A model generated the notes under the pieces. It had not been told where the DNA came from. It searched no databases and worked only from the letters and a program-made list of their open reading frames with translations. The position numbers and the translations under genes were made by a program. Below are positions 1 through 11,790 of a stretch of DNA of 64,000 nt, one piece after another. Where the stretch lies: assembly GCA_003508835.1 (NCBI GenBank), contig PUFA01000310.1, positions 1,054,001-1,118,000 on the forward strand, read 5' to 3'. Origin of the DNA: Eonycteris spelaea (Eukaryota; Chordata; Mammalia; Chiroptera; Pteropodidae). The first letter of the stretch is position 1. Every line of letters begins with the position of its first letter.

Positions 1-224
1 AAGGCTAAAAGCCAGAAAAGGAAGCTCCAGAGCATCAGATTATCAAGGTCAATAGAGAAAGGCAGGAAGAGGAAGTTCAAGGTCAAGTGAAGCATTAACA
101 AGATGAAATGCACAATGGGGAAACTTCTACCCTGGGGAGCTCTGCATTTCCCTGACCCTGACTTGAATTGGGATTGCCAAGGCTTTAAGGGGAGGGTTTG
201 AGCCTGAAACTGGGATTTAAGTTT

Positions 225-345
225 TACTTTTTTTTTTTTTAATCACAAAATTGACTATAGGAAAAAGAGACAAGGAAAAAGGAGTTTAACCTTATTCACT
301 ACTCAGAGACTAACCACTGTGAGCATTTTCAGATGCTTTCAAAGT
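225..345 (-). mobile_element. L1ME-like LINE 3' UTR fragment
   Basis: A T-run is followed by sequence resembling the reverse complement of an old L1ME 3' UTR, with the typical stretch about 'actactcagagactaaccactgtgagcat'-like wording split by substitutions. The T-run at 229-240 is the expected antisense poly-A tail. Old, short and diverged; family membership rests on memory of the consensus. Confidence 0.5.
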
Positions 346-1309
346 AAACATACTTAATGTTTTACGTTAATAATAATATTTAGCTGTCTATCATGATCCC
401 GTCTGCTAGGCATGAGTATTTTGGGTCATTGAAAAGGCTTATCTCATTTGTTACATTCGCCAATTAAAGTCCAATTAAAAGACTTATTCTCTTTAAATAA
501 AAAAACTATTGGAGATATGAAAAACAATAAAAATAACCATGGATTTCTTATGCAATAAAAAGAATTTAAATAAAAAGACAGAAGGACACAAAACGATATG
601 AGAAGAACTAGAGAAAAATGCCTTGTTCTTGAATGCAAAAAATACAATATTGCAAAAATATCAAGAAGAAAAGTTTTTTTAAAGAAAGAAAAAATATAGA
701 AATGCAGATAATTAAGAAGAAAAGGAAAAAGCACTCCCACAAGTTCAACCCGAGAACAATTTATCCTTCTGGTTTATCTCCTTCTAGTGCTTTTTCACGT
801 GTATATTTTTTACAGAAATGTAAAGCTTTTTGTCCTGTTCCCAGTCTTCAGCATGTCTTGCACTTGGGGAAGATTCTGCATACCTCAAAGGAATGCTCTC
901 CGTCCTCCCCGGTCTTGCCCTGAGCCTGCGGTCTGTCCCTCTTTTGTACTTGATAAAGACCTATATGAACGTGTTGGCATAGGACTCACTCTGTGGCTGG
1001 GCTTTTGGAGATTCTAATCTGCTACATGACGTCACGCACACCAGTAAGTGTTGTTACAAATTTGGCAGGTCCTCTTTACCTGAGTTGACGGCAGATCCCT
1101 CCCCTTCCTGCCACCTTTTCGTGGATGGAAGCCGCCATGGATCCCTTGTGTCCTAAGAAGTGCTTGTCACTTCAGGAGTTTAGTTCATTCTGGTTCCTCA
1201 GCATCATCTTGAGCACTCTGATGGATTTAAAAACTGTGATACAATAAATCATGGTTTCCTCAGCTAGTTCTCATTGCTAGGGCAGGTTCAACAGTCACTC
1301 GTGGCTTTC
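346..1309. other. AT-rich noncoding stretch, no recognisable gene
   Basis: The first half (about 440-760) is A-rich with frequent poly-A-like runs; the second half is mixed. I see no coding signature: open frames are short and of low-complexity composition (Phe/Leu-rich or Lys-rich). The only discrete motif is a full CRE palindrome near 1.03 kb. Confidence 0.6.
1027..1034. promoter_or_regulatory. CRE-type palindrome TGACGTCA
   Basis: A perfect 8-bp TGACGTCA, the CREB/ATF full-site consensus, lies in otherwise CpG-poor DNA. The motif is seen directly; binding or function is inference. No TATA box, initiator or CpG island accompanies it. Confidence 0.35.
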
Positions 1310-1960
1310 TACATCCTCACCAGGAACAGAAGCCCAAGAGGTATGATTTTTGAATTTATGCTAATTTAACAGAGGAAAATGGGTACTTGGTGTTTTAATT
1401 TACATTTTTTATTCTCTGGGAACTGAACATCTCAAATCTTTGTTTGCTAGTTACCTCACTTCTTTTGTGAATATCTTTTCCCCATCTATCTACTAGAGTC
1501 TTAATTTTTTTTCTGATCAATATACATGAGGTGTTAAATACAAAATATAGTACATCTTTGTTACATTTGCTGGAATATTTTGAGGTTGTCATTTGCTTTT
1601 ATGCTTTACATTTTTCAGAATCACTTATAGCTCTTACTCTTTTTTTCAATCTTGTATTGCTTCTAAGTCGATAAAGTTATTTTTATTCCAGAGGTTTGGA
1701 AAATATTCACTTCTGTTTTCCTGAGATTTTGATGTTTTTTTAAAAATTTTAATTCTTCCACTCAATTTGAATTCATTTTAGTACATAACATAAGTGAGAT
1801 TCCAAAATTCCTGTTTCTCCAAATTGCTAGTTCATTATCCCAACACCATTTATTGAGTAATCCTTTCTTTCCCTCATTGAGCTATAATGAATCTTACATC
1901 TTTGTACATAATTGGGTCCATTTCAGTGCCATCTGTTCTGTTACAATGATCTCTCAGTCT
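1310..1960 (-). mobile_element. L1M LINE ORF2 fragment, antisense
   Basis: Reads as the reverse complement of old L1 ORF2. It carries the usual series of T-rich antisense phrases, including the block ending 'caacaccatttattgagtaat' near 1850 and 'gtccatttcagtgccatctgttctgtt' near 1920, here with substitutions. No open frame survives. It overlaps, in L1 coordinates, the next L1 remnant at about 3 kb, so the two are separate insertions. Confidence 0.65.
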
Positions 1961-2954
1961 GGTCCTGGGCAGATACAGATGAATTTTTGAAACTGCAGAG
2001 CTCAGGAGGTAACTGTGGACTTGCTGTGGCCACCACGGAGACCAGAAATCACCCGACAGCATTTATATAACTTTCATTTCTTTATTTGATTGTTTAATTT
2101 TTAAATCCCCAAGAATGGACTGTGATAGTCCCCGACCATGTTAAAATTTACCCGAGTCCTGCTCTGCTGAAAACTAGCAGTGGTTATGAAATTCTCCACC
2201 CTTTTGTGTTCCTGGAAATGACTGACTGCAAAGAACCACTCTACCCTGTATGACTTAGGTAAGACTCAAGGGTGACCTCCTTGCTTACCTAGGTCAAGGC
2301 AGAACAGACCCTCCGAATTCCCATTCTTTGTCTCATAAATGATTAGCTGAACTCTTTGTTTCCATTGATGTATCTGGACAAAATACCCAGCTAACTTGTC
2401 CTGGCTGAGTGTTAGTTAGGCTACCCCTGACCCCTGAGCTTTGATGCACGTTCAGTGTGAGCTAACACTGAAATGGGAAAACTCTCTCTTTTACAACCCC
2501 TCCTGAAAATAGGCCGACCATAAAGAAAAAAGCCCCTAATCCACTGTCTGACTGCACCCCTGCTCATTCCATCCCCCCCATACCCAGTTCTTGCTTACAT
2601 CTCCCTGTGAAATCAAAGCCCTTTCTCCTGGATTTATAGATGTTAAGATTTTACATATCTTAATGTCAAAGCATTCTTCCTGTTACTACAGACTCCCTTC
2701 TCTACTGCAATAGTCCTTTTTATTTCATGCTATTGTCTTCTACTTGAGAAGAGGTAATCTAGTCTCTTGACTGTCTCTTTACTAGAGATAACTACTCACC
2801 ACTGAGCCTCGGTGCCTAAACATTGCCTAAAAGGAGCAGGTGATTGATAATGGTTCGATCAATGGTTCAATCTAGTTTTTAAAATGATTAGAGAATAACG
2901 CCTAATCATTGAAAGGAAGAAACAGTTTTGAATTAGATGAAATAAAGTATGAAA
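1961..2954. other. Unassigned noncoding stretch
   Basis: Mixed-composition DNA with several pyrimidine-rich tracts (for example the C-run near 2574). Parts of 2.1-2.6 kb have the feel of an old long terminal repeat, but I cannot match it to a family and see no paired copy. No gene. Confidence 0.5.
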
Positions 2955-3960
2955 TGTGCCTTTCCCTCAAGTGCTATTCTTTAGAAGTTGCCACTATTTA
3001 TATTTCTTCCATATCTTTCAAGAAATTCTCTATTCTTGTATGAGAAACTACATGTATATATCACAAATAAGATTATTTATTCTTAATAATCTTATACTTC
3101 AACTTTGTGTATTTACTTATCATTCGGTATGTCAGTATCTCTTGGGTGTTGGTTTCTATATCAGTCTATATAAAATTATTTCATTTTGCCTAACAGCAGC
3201 ATAGTATTTTATTATAGATGCACCATAATTTATTTTTGTTCCAAGTATTTGATATTACAAACAACACTGCTAGAAATACTCATATATATATATATATATT
3301 TTTTAATATACCTGTACAAGAATATATACAAGGATAAATTCCTGTAGTAGAAATATTTAAGAATTTAAAATTTTGGTAGATTATCAAATTGTCCTTCAAA
3401 TTTACACTTCTGCCAAAACAGAATGAGAATAATTTTTTTCCTAATTCCTGGCTATTATTGGATTTTGCTTATAATATATGTGAAAAATGGAATCTAGCTA
3501 CTCAGAGTGTACATTTCTTTAATTGTGTGAGATTGGATATCTTTTCATATGGTATTTGGCCTTTTAAAAAAATTGGGTTGTTCTTTTCTAATTGATTTTA
3601 AAGAGTTCTTTTTATATCAAGTAATTTAGCTTGCATGTCATATAGGTGGCAAATAATTTACCCATTTCTCTTTTGACATTGTAAATGTTATTTTTTTGCT
3701 ATAGAAAATATTCATATTTTTATATAGTCAGATTTATTCCCCTTTTCTTGTATAGCTTCTACATCACTTTCAATTCAATGTCTAGATGTGTTCTAGTTTA
3801 CATAAAGCCAACATTTATGGAGATTCGAGTTTTCAAATTTTATATTATTTTAAACAATACTTGCAGATACATATTTCAACTCATTGTTGACTGTTGCCTT
3901 TGGGTAAATTTATAAAAGTGTTATTTTGGAGTCAGAAGGTGTGAACGTTTTAAACATTTA
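2955..3960 (-). mobile_element. L1M LINE 3' UTR and ORF2 end, antisense
   Basis: Reading left to right this follows the reverse complement of an old L1M from its 3' UTR into ORF2. It has the antisense 'gcatagtatt' and 'accataatttattt' blocks at about 3199-3236, 'aggataaattcct' at 3331, and 'tatcttttcatatg' near 3538. Everything is interrupted by stops and indels. A short (AT)n run sits at 3281-3300. Confidence 0.75.
3281..3300. repeat. (AT)n dinucleotide tract
   Basis: About nine AT units within the antisense L1M remnant, followed by a T-run. Confidence 0.85.
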
Positions 3961-5880
3961 GTAAACATTTAGTAGACGTTAGCAAATCAAGGACATCAGT
4001 TTTCGCCCCTTTTTTGGTCTGCAGATCTTAGCATATCAGTCGAAATGCCTCTTTTCTCCCAAGAGAGTTAGATATTGGAGATAAACGGATGAGGACCAGG
4101 AACACAAGGGCCCAGGATAGAAGAGTGTTTTAAGAAGACATTGTAAGGGAGTATAATTCAAGTGAGCCTTTTTATCACTTAATTTTTACTCCGGCAGAGA
4201 GGTTTGTCAGAGAGGTTTATTTGATGTTCCTGAAACTTTTGGGGTGGGATGGGCACTAATTAGGAACTTGCCGTAGAGTTGGGTTTGTTCACAATGATGG
4301 TGACTTGTTTGTGTGTGTCAGCAAGCAAGGAGGGACACTTTTTTCTCCAATATTTCGCTACATGTGAGCTCATGGTCAGTACAGTTTAAATATCTCCTCT
4401 ATGCTTTCCTATAACCTTTACAACTAGATTGAAGCAAGGGTCAAATTCTATCTACACGAGGATAATGAATTTAGAATAAATCGGATTTCTCTCTTCTAAA
4501 TACAAACGAACGGAGAATTTACTAATCCTGACTATTGCTGCTGAGTTTACCGAAGGGAATTGGATGCTGCCTTGCATACTTACAGAACAGCGCGAAGCTA
4601 GAATTTCTCTCTGTGCAGGACTGGAACTGGGTCGGGTACTAGTTAAGATGACAAGGTGACTGATTTGTCTGATGGTTTCTTTTTATGCGCTCCAAAGGAT
4701 TCTATAACCTTACGCCCAGAAACTTGTTTTAACCGATCAAGCTTTTACGTTGATTTCAAAGTTCGCATTTCTGTTTATGCCTCTGTCATCTTCCCAACGA
4801 GTCGTGGGCTCCTTGAGAGCGGCCTTGCTTTGTGACTGGGCACAGTGCACTGCCCAGAGAGGTGTGGAGGAGACAGACCTTTGTCAAATCACCACGTGAA
4901 ACCGCACGTGATTTCCTCTGCAAGTGTTACAGCCGCTGGGTGCTTCAAGCAGAGAGTTCAGATCTGATCAAACATTGCAGAACCTTCTCCTTCAAAACAA
5001 GAACATTCATTTTACAGGGACTTGCTGCGGGGTGATGTAGCAGAGGCCACGGACTTGTGTACACAACCATTTGCTGCTGGTGGAAACCTGGAGTTGGTGC
5101 TTTCTCTGCTTAGTTCCTGTGTGTTGTTGGCGGTTTCTTAACTTCCCAGTCTCACCACGCATTTTGTTCTTCGTTTCCCTAAAGTTCCTGGCAGGTTCTC
5201 AGTCCCATGTGGGGGCAGGAAGTGCCCCCTCCACCCTAACCTTTCTTTAGGTTATTGCTGACTTTCTCAAGAGACGTGCTGGTCTGGCTTTTGGAGCCTG
5301 TGTGGGTGTGAATGGACCCTAGCCAAGAGAGCAAGACGGAAGGCTAATGGGAGTCCGCGGGGGAAGCGGGGGAAAGGGGGTGTTAATGATGAGATAACTG
5401 GGCATAAAGGAGGTTCTCGGTCATCTGGGAAGGGGAAGCACTCAGGCATAGACCATGAGGAGACTCCAGGTCGGGGCAGACCTGAATCACGGTCTTACCT
5501 AAATCAGGACTTGGTGAGTGTCCGGTTCTGTGTCCATGCCCACCTCCCTTCCCACGTTTGGTGTCCTCATTGCTGATGAAAAGCATTTTGAGCCGAAGAG
5601 TTGGCCTTACAAAAAAATTCCTGACCTCCCTAAGCCTCGAGGCCTGGTCTGGGGCCGAGAGGGCAGCAGGCTGGGGATTCGGACTTCTCACGTCTGGTTT
5701 CCATTCTCCGAGCTGCTCCAGACTTCCGCAGCGGTGGGGCAGAGTCCTTTGGCCTCAGTGTCCCTGAGATGAGCAGATGCGAGCGTAAAGATCTCAGGTG
5801 AGCTGATACCTGCGCCAGGTCAGCGATGGCAGATTAAAAACGGGCACTGAGGGGGAGGAAGCCGGAAAGCACAAAATGAG
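3961..5880. other. Unique noncoding stretch
   Basis: No repeat or gene recognised. GC content rises from about 4.8 kb onward. Open frames between 4.8 and 5.8 kb overlap one another on both strands without domain-like composition, and I regard them as chance. Confidence 0.55.
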
Positions 5881-6075
5881 AGTTGGCGCATGAGAGAAAG
5901 AGATTAAAGAGAAAAAAGAAAAATCTCCAGCAGCTTTGGATTTACCCAGCCGGAGTTTCTCCGCCGGGCAAGGAAAGCTTAAGTAATCCAAATTAATTTC
6001 CAGTTAAAAGCAGAGCTCAGAGAGCAATCAAACAGGTGACCACCACAGCTGGCACGAAATTTCACTGGGAGATAA
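5881..6075. promoter_or_regulatory. Candidate conserved enhancer-like block
   Basis: Unique sequence with dense transcription-factor-like words: AAATTAATTT (homeodomain core) near 5990, and CAGGTG, ACCACA and CAGCTG close together at about 6034-6052. No repeat family fits. Function is inferred from motif clustering only. Confidence 0.25.
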
Positions 6076-6159
6076 ACTACTAATGCTAAAAAATAAGCTG
6101 TGTGCCCCGAGACAGGGTTGTTTGGAGTGCGCCAACCCTAGGCACAAGGCAGAAGTGAG

Positions 6160-6960
6160 AACGTTTCAATCATTCAGCACATCCCCAGCAAGCGCCTACT
6201 CTGCGCCAGGCACTGGGCTTCCAGGGTCGGTCCCTGCCTTAGAGTCGCTCACGGTTGCACAAGAGGCATAAGACACGTTGCTAGGTCACAGGATAAGCAA
6301 CCTGATGACAGTGTTCCGTGTCATCCTGGACGGAAGGAAGCCGGGAAAGGTGGATGGGGGTCAGGAGGTAGGACACCTTCACTGAGTCTGGAAAGACAAA
6401 CGGGCACGATTGCGCTGACCAAGAGGGGAGCAAAGGGCTTTGGAGGCGCTTGGAGTAGCAGGTGGGATGGCCTGGAGGAGAGAGGGCGCTCGGGCTTGCT
6501 CTGGGGGGAGGGCAGCAGTCCTGCAAGGCTGCCACACGCCGTGCGCCTGGGGACCGGCCAGGGCTGAGACTTCCCGGGGCGGCATGGGGCCCGGCTGTGC
6601 TGAGGAGTTTGGATTATATTTGAGAGATGATGGAGAGTCCTTGGAGGGCCTTACGCAGGAGATTGACCTGCTCAGATTCATGTTTTTGGACGATTGCTCA
6701 GATGGCATCACGGGGGGATGAATCGTGGGTACGACGGGAGAAAGCGAGGTCATCGGCGAGATGACAGAACTCATCCAAGTGAAGGGACTGTGGTCTGCAC
6801 TGTGGCTCTGGACAGGAGGATGGAGAAAAAGGAGATGGATTTGGAAGGTATCAAAGGATGGAATCCGTAGATTCGGTGATTGGGTAACTGTCAGACCGTC
6901 CTTGTTGCTGGGGAGGAGAGGAGGACAAGGGAGGGCTCAGGATGCACAGAGGGACAGACT
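6160..6960 (-). mobile_element. L2 LINE 3' portion, antisense
   Basis: The order of blocks matches the reverse complement of L2. First comes the 3' terminus ('cgcctactctgcgccaggcactgggct' near 6192, with substitutions). Next is 'ttggattatatttgagagatgatggagagtccttggaggg'-type sequence at 6610-6650, then the 'gattgacctgctcagatt' block at 6661-6678. The last is an 'attcggtgattgggtaactg' stretch near 6871. Several internal gaps. No open frame; frames of about 90-130 codons here are L2 shadows. Confidence 0.65.
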
Positions 6961-8339
6961 GAGACCTATGGGGTTTGAGGTGCCTGTAAGCCATTCAGTT
7001 CTCAGGTGTTCGGAGCCTCACCCCTCTCTCTTTCACTGTTAATGCCCCATCCCGGAGTGGGCACCATCTGGGTCCTGCCCGAGACTCCCTTCTGGGCTTC
7101 TGCCCAATCCTCTTCCAAGCAGTGGTACCCTACCAGGGGGTTAGAGGATACCCGGTGTTGGCATTTGAGGACATCTAGGTTCACCGTGTAAGGGGTCTCC
7201 TTTCTCCCGAAGTGGTCTCTGAGAGCTATTTTCGAGAGAGATTCCTTGGGGGATGAACGGACCAGCAGTTTTCAGACTGTTCCTTCGAGTCCCAGGTTTC
7301 CGGCTGCAGGGACTGTAAGTCGGGGACTGAGGGTGGAGGGAGCGGGAATGGAACAGAGAGGGTGAGGCCAAGTAGAGAGCCACGGTGGGCCTCTGTCCCC
7401 TCAGAGCACCCTTCCCTTATGAAGTCTCCTTTAAAATAGTCGTTTTGAAGAGAAGATATTTGTGGATAGATAGATGGCGTAGATCCAAGAGACCGGTATA
7501 TCATGGTAAGGAGGCTAGCGTGAAATTTGTCTGTATGTGGGGGGAGGTGGGGGGTACAAGGGAGGGATAATCTGCTGAGGACTGAGTTAGAGAGCTGCCT
7601 GCAGTCCGACCAGCAGCCAGAGCAGGTCTGGTTTCTGTGACCTCTGTGCAGCAGGAGAGGATTCACAGGAGGCTGTGAGGGGCGGGGCAGGGAAGACAGA
7701 GACACATTCTAATGCAGAGCTGACGCACTCCTCTGCCTGCACAAACCAGAACACAGATACGTTTTGTTTGGCTCTCGCATTGTTTTTCCAATTTCTGAAT
7801 TACCTGCCAGCATTTAAAAATCGAGTGAGTTTTGATTTTGGAGTTTTGATTTTGGACTTCGCTTGAAAAATAAGATAAGACCTGACCCAGGGGCTGGAGC
7901 TGCCTGCCCCTCAGGGCAGGAATGTGCTTTTCCGTGTGCACCAGCCCCACCCTGCTCACTGGTGGGATTGACACTGTGAGCACTTAAACTCGTGACTTCT
8001 GAGTCCCATAAGGCACCTCCCAGAAGCAGGCCAGGGTCCTGGGGCTCATTTCTTTCTTAAACTCCAAAGACTTTTGCAGCACAGAATGACTGTTATCTCT
8101 CTCCTTCTCTTTGCAAAAGACTTACTTAAACCGAGTTGCTACGATGGAAACTGGCTCCTCTTCTGCCATTCTGCTTGTTACCAGACACATGAATCCAGTT
8201 GGTCACTCTGGGTGAGCAAGACACACACTGGCCTCTGGACAGTGGACTGTAGAATTTCAACTGTGACTAGCATCAGGAGAGAGAAGTCTGTTAGAGCCCA
8301 CAGCAGAGGCATTGCTCTAGCCAGAAGGTGCCTTTGAGG
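6961..8339. other. Unique noncoding stretch
   Basis: Mixed GC content. The longest antisense frame (7226-7705, 159 codons) has no recognisable domain and is Ser/Pro/Leu-rich as expected from purine/pyrimidine bias. A short duplicated phrase about 'gattttggagttttgattttgga' lies at 7830-7856, a local slippage repeat. Confidence 0.55.
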
Positions 8340-8770
8340 TCGGATGGACCAGAAGGAAGTGACCATGTGGAGATGGGAAGAAAAGGTGTTGCAGGTAGAG
8401 GAAAGAAAGTGGAGAGATGCCAGGGAGGGGCGACATGGGTGGATGAGTAAGAAGACAAGAGTGTTAGCCCGGGAGAAGGATGCTTGCTTGGCGCAGAGTG
8501 ATAGCAGGGGATGAATTTGTGGGAATTTTAGGAAGAAAATAGCACCAAAGGATGGATTGATTGGTGATGAGTGAGAACACTGTGAAACGATGCATCCTTA
8601 GTTTCTGGGTTAGGTAACTGGACAGAGAGTGGAGGCATTCGCTGAGATGTAGAGCCCTAAGAAAGCAAATGCAAAGGAAGATCACAGATTCCTCCCTTCT
8701 GAGTTGGAGGGGACTTTGAGACATCTCCAAGGAGCGGACAGACAGTTGGAGACACAGGTCCAGACCTCAG
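8340..8770 (-). mobile_element. L2 LINE internal 3' portion, antisense
   Basis: Contains the L2 antisense blocks 'ggatggattgattgg'-like at 8550 and 'agtttctgggttaggtaactgg' near 8600, followed by 'attcgctgagatgtagagc' at 8638. Diverged, with gaps. Same orientation as the L2 pieces on either side, so part of one larger broken L2 is possible. Confidence 0.5.
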
Positions 8771-8867
8771 AGAAGTTTGGACTCTCTTAAAAGATCTGCC
8801 TGCTACCAATCCACTGTCCCGATGGTTAGCTGCACACTGGGCACTTTGCATTTTTGTATCTGGACAA

Positions 8868-8995
8868 TTGCAATGTTCATTCGTTCATTCATTCATTCAT
8901 TCATTCAACAAATGTTTATTAGAGACCAGTGACTGTGTAGGCAATCTGCTGATGCTGGCTACATAGTGGTAAACAGACAGATGCTGTCCCTTCCC
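8868..8995 (-). mobile_element. L2 LINE 3' terminus with ATTC repeats
   Basis: Begins with six or so ATTC units (8878-8907), the expanded 3' terminal repeat of L2 read antisense. Then come 'caacaaatgtttattagagaccagtgactg', a 'gtggtaaacagacaga' block and 'gctgtcccttcccccaag', each the reverse complement of L2 3' UTR landmarks. Confidence 0.7.
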
Positions 8996-9324
8996 CCAAG
9001 GAAGCAAGTCATGAGTTGTGTAGAATGTGTGGACGTGATTGGATTTCCTCATCTCCTCACATTATTGGGGTTATTAAAGGTGGGTTTGGGGTTCTCTTCA
9101 CAGCTACCTTTAGACAAGAGTTTTAATGTTGCCTGCCATTTCCACTTTATAGTGGTCTTACTCAATATATTTGTCTCGAGACTTAAGGTCTGAATGCTCT
9201 GAGCTAGGACGCCAGACCTTGAATACCTTCCTGCTTCAAGAAGAGGAGCTGATCTCCTTGGCCCTGAATGACGTATTTCAAATAGTGTGAAATTAGAACA
9301 TTGATATGCTCATCTGTCCCCCCT
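8996..9324. other. Unassigned noncoding stretch
   Basis: No gene or repeat recognised. Confidence 0.5.
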
Positions 9325-9455
9325 AGACTTTAAATATCTTGAGGGAGGGACTATATTATTTAACCTCATATCTTTTTGTTTCTAGCACAGTTCACAGCCC
9401 ACCACAGGCAATTATGGGTGCCGAACGAATGTATGCTGAATGAATAAATGAACAC
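9325..9455 (+). mobile_element. L2 LINE 3' terminus, sense
   Basis: Shows the L2 3' landmarks in order: 'cttgagggagggactatatt', 'ctagcacagttcac', and a degenerate GAATGAATAAATGAA terminus at about 9437-9451. Opposite orientation to the L2 pieces upstream, so an independent insertion. Confidence 0.55.
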
Positions 9456-9869
9456 GGAGCATCTTTTGACGATTGTCTTATTTTAGTTAATTATTTCACT
9501 TGTATGTTTTTGCCTCATCTCCTCAACTAAAATTTGAGTTGCTATAAGTAAGAGCCTCGGTTGCTTAGTGATGCTGGACTCATGTCATAGCAGAAGCTTA
9601 CTCCATGTTTGTTGATCGATGGATGGTTTAGAATGAGGAAGAGTTTGGCCCTCTAACCACTATCTTTCACCTGTAATGATCTCATCGGTGAGTTTTTTTT
9701 TCCATTTTTCATGGTTTACAAGAGCAAATCCAAGGCATTTCTTGAAAACTTACCGTGTCTAGCTACTATATTCCAGTTTTGAGTGGAAGGACTCTGAGGC
9801 GGGTAAACTTAGAAGAGTTTTTTAGCTGTCACAGACCTAGCACTTTCTCTCTGTCTCTTCCTCATTTCT
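9456..9869. other. Unassigned noncoding stretch
   Basis: AT-rich, no gene, no repeat recognised. Confidence 0.5.
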
Positions 9870-9985
9870 TAGGAGGCAGGTACTGTTGCTATTCTTATCT
9901 TATACTAGAAGAGAATTAAAGCTCAAGGTTAGGCAACTGGCCCAGAGTTAGGATTTGAATCTTGGTTCTGGTTCCAGGACAATTT
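9870..9985 (-). mobile_element. MIR SINE, antisense
   Basis: 'aggaggcaggtactgttgct' leads to 'attaaagctcaaggttaggc', 'aactggcccagagttaggat' and 'ttgaatcttggttctggttcc', the reverse-complement order of the MIR core and tRNA-related part. Confidence 0.7.
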
Positions 9986-10604
9986 CTATAAACACCAGAC
10001 TGACCCGGGAGCCTGGGAATATTCCTGGCGTCCACTGCAGAGTGTGTCGTGATGTGGAGGGTGGGCTGGGCCCCCGGGTCTCCGTTTTAACAAGTCGGCA
10101 CCCAGTGGGGTTCTGATTCAGGTGCCACTATGGTCCCTGAGCCATCATCGACACAGGACATAGTTACCCAGAGGCTTAGAATGACTGTGTCTCATGGCCA
10201 CATACCTGTTACTGTCCCCCGGGAACAAGTGATATGACATATTCCCGCCTATCAGCCTGGAACGAAGACATGCTGAAGGTTCTTCCAGCTGGGGCTTTGA
10301 CATGAGTCCCTGCTATATGTTGGGGGCAGTCCCACTCCTGATAATCGAGGGCTCCAATCACCCCCTATCAGCCCAGTCAATGAGATTACCTTTTCTTGCC
10401 CATATCACCCAGCCATATCACCACTTTGGAAATAAAATCAACAAGACCCAAAGAGGGACCGGTGTGGAGGCTAGAATCCATGAGGGACCATTCGGGAGGA
10501 GAGTGAAGCCCTTCCTGGAGCTCAGGGAGGAGAGGTAAGATCCAGGGTCCTGTCCCAGAGGGGAGACTCACAGAGGCTCCTGGGCGGAAGAGCTCGGGCA
10601 CTCC
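9986..10604. other. Mostly unassigned; possible MER5/MER20-type hAT scrap at 10070-10150
   Basis: The piece 'cgttttaacaagtcggcacc' to 'gggttctgattcaggtgcc' (10084-10125) resembles the inner part of MER5/MER20-type nonautonomous hAT elements, but no terminal inverted repeats are visible. The rest of the interval shows no gene and no family I recognise. Confidence 0.35.
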
Positions 10605-10745
10605 TGCTCGACAAAGCTGGGTCGAATCCTAGCTCCTCCACTGGCTGCCTCTGTCCCCTCAAGCCAGCTACTTACCTTCCTTAGCCTCAGTTTCCTTATC
10701 TGTAAAATGAGAGAACTAACAGCTACAGGGCAGTGTGCTATACAA
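10605..10745 (+). mobile_element. MIR SINE, sense
   Basis: 'tcgaatcctagctcctccac' followed by 'agccagctacttaccttcct' and 'cctcagtttccttatctgta' then 'aaatgagag'. This is the sense MIR order with the well-preserved central core. Confidence 0.75.
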
Positions 10746-11339
10746 AGACACCTCCTCGACAGAAGGTTCCCATTAGTCCGGCTCTGAGGTTTGCACGAGC
10801 ATGGCCGGGAAGTTGGCATTCAGCATTGCCCTAAACCTGCACTAAAAATTCTCCATGGGAAGCCCCGGGGACAGCCCTGGCTCCAACCCTGACTCATCAA
10901 GTGGGTATAAATATTTATCGAGAGTCAGGCAACCTCACCGAATTTCTCCCCTACCCTTTGGCCCTGCTTCCTTTTTTTAATAGCGGATACCGACAGTATT
11001 CTGCAGAGAGGGCTCCACGTTTAAAAAAGACGAGTTGGAGGAATCCAGGAGCCTGGAACTTGGAAGAACATTTTAGCTGATGTGAAAGGTGCAAGACTGA
11101 AAACGCTTCCGAGCCTGAAATTGAGTAACTATTGAGATTTGCTTCAGAGCTTTTGATTTGCTGTTGGCATATTTATAGGAGACCCTGGACTATTAAAGGA
11201 TGTGCAGGCTGGGCCGCCGGCCAAGGAAACCCTGGCTTGGTTCCTTCTGGAGCTTGCCAAAATTGTGTTGCCCTAGGTTATATAGCCTTGAAGCCAGGGG
11301 ACATTCAGAGGCCCCAAGATAGCCCTAGGAAAATAATGG
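10746..11339. other. Unique noncoding stretch
   Basis: No gene. Contains AT-rich words of MEF2 type ('ataaatatttat' at 10906, 'catatttatagga' at 11168) near GC-rich DNA. Nothing more can be supported. Confidence 0.45.
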
Positions 11340-11445
11340 CAAAAGCAATAGCGACTGATATTTAGAACGGCACTGTGATGCGTGAATTATTTTATCTTCA
11401 TAGCAATCCCGTGACTTAGGTGGTGATGCTAGGGTAGTGTCCTGT
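11340..11445 (-). mobile_element. MIR-like fragment, antisense (weak)
   Basis: 'gcgactgatatttagaacgg' and 'aattattttatcttcatagcaatcccgtgac' follow the MIR 3' half in reverse complement, with strong divergence. Confidence 0.4.
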
Positions 11446-11489
11446 AATGATGAAACGGGATAACTCTGGGAAGCGACGTGCAGAAGATT

Positions 11490-11640
11490 GAGTACTGACT
11501 TTTACTCACTGTGTGAACTTGGCATGTTCTCAGCTTCCTTACCTGAAAATGGGGAATAAATGTGTCTATCCCGTAGGGTTATTTCTTTGAGCTCTTTCCA
11601 GACAAAGCAAATAGCCAATGTCTAACATATAATGTAACAT
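11490..11640 (+). mobile_element. MIR SINE, sense (left arm of inverted pair)
   Basis: 'cactgtgtgaacttggcatg', 'ccttacctgaaaatgggga' and 'cccgtagggttatttctttg' follow sense MIR. It faces the antisense MIR immediately downstream. Confidence 0.6.
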
Positions 11641-11659
11641 TTAGTAACTGTTAGGTATT

Positions 11660-11790
11660 GTTACATTCAATCTGTAGAGGCAGACACTGAGGCCTTGATA
11701 GAGTAAGCGGTGGGTGTGCCCAAAGTCACATGGGTAGGGAATGGGGAGCCAGAACTCAAGTTCAAGTATGTCTGACTATAATGTTTTCGT
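11660..11790 (-). mobile_element. MIR SINE, antisense (right arm of inverted pair)
   Basis: 'gacactgaggccttgataga', 'gcccaaagtcacatgggtag' and 'ggagccagaactcaagttca' are the reverse-complement MIR core and tRNA-like part. Confidence 0.65.

Noticed and set aside
2100..2650. Possible LTR of an endogenous retrovirus
   Set aside because: Some LTR-like style, but no TG...CA termini, no second LTR, no primer-binding site and no gag/pol/env-like frames were found. Left as unassigned.
7226..7705. 159-codon minus-strand frame
   Set aside because: Ser/Pro/Leu-rich reading of purine-rich DNA, no recognisable domain, no supporting splice structure.
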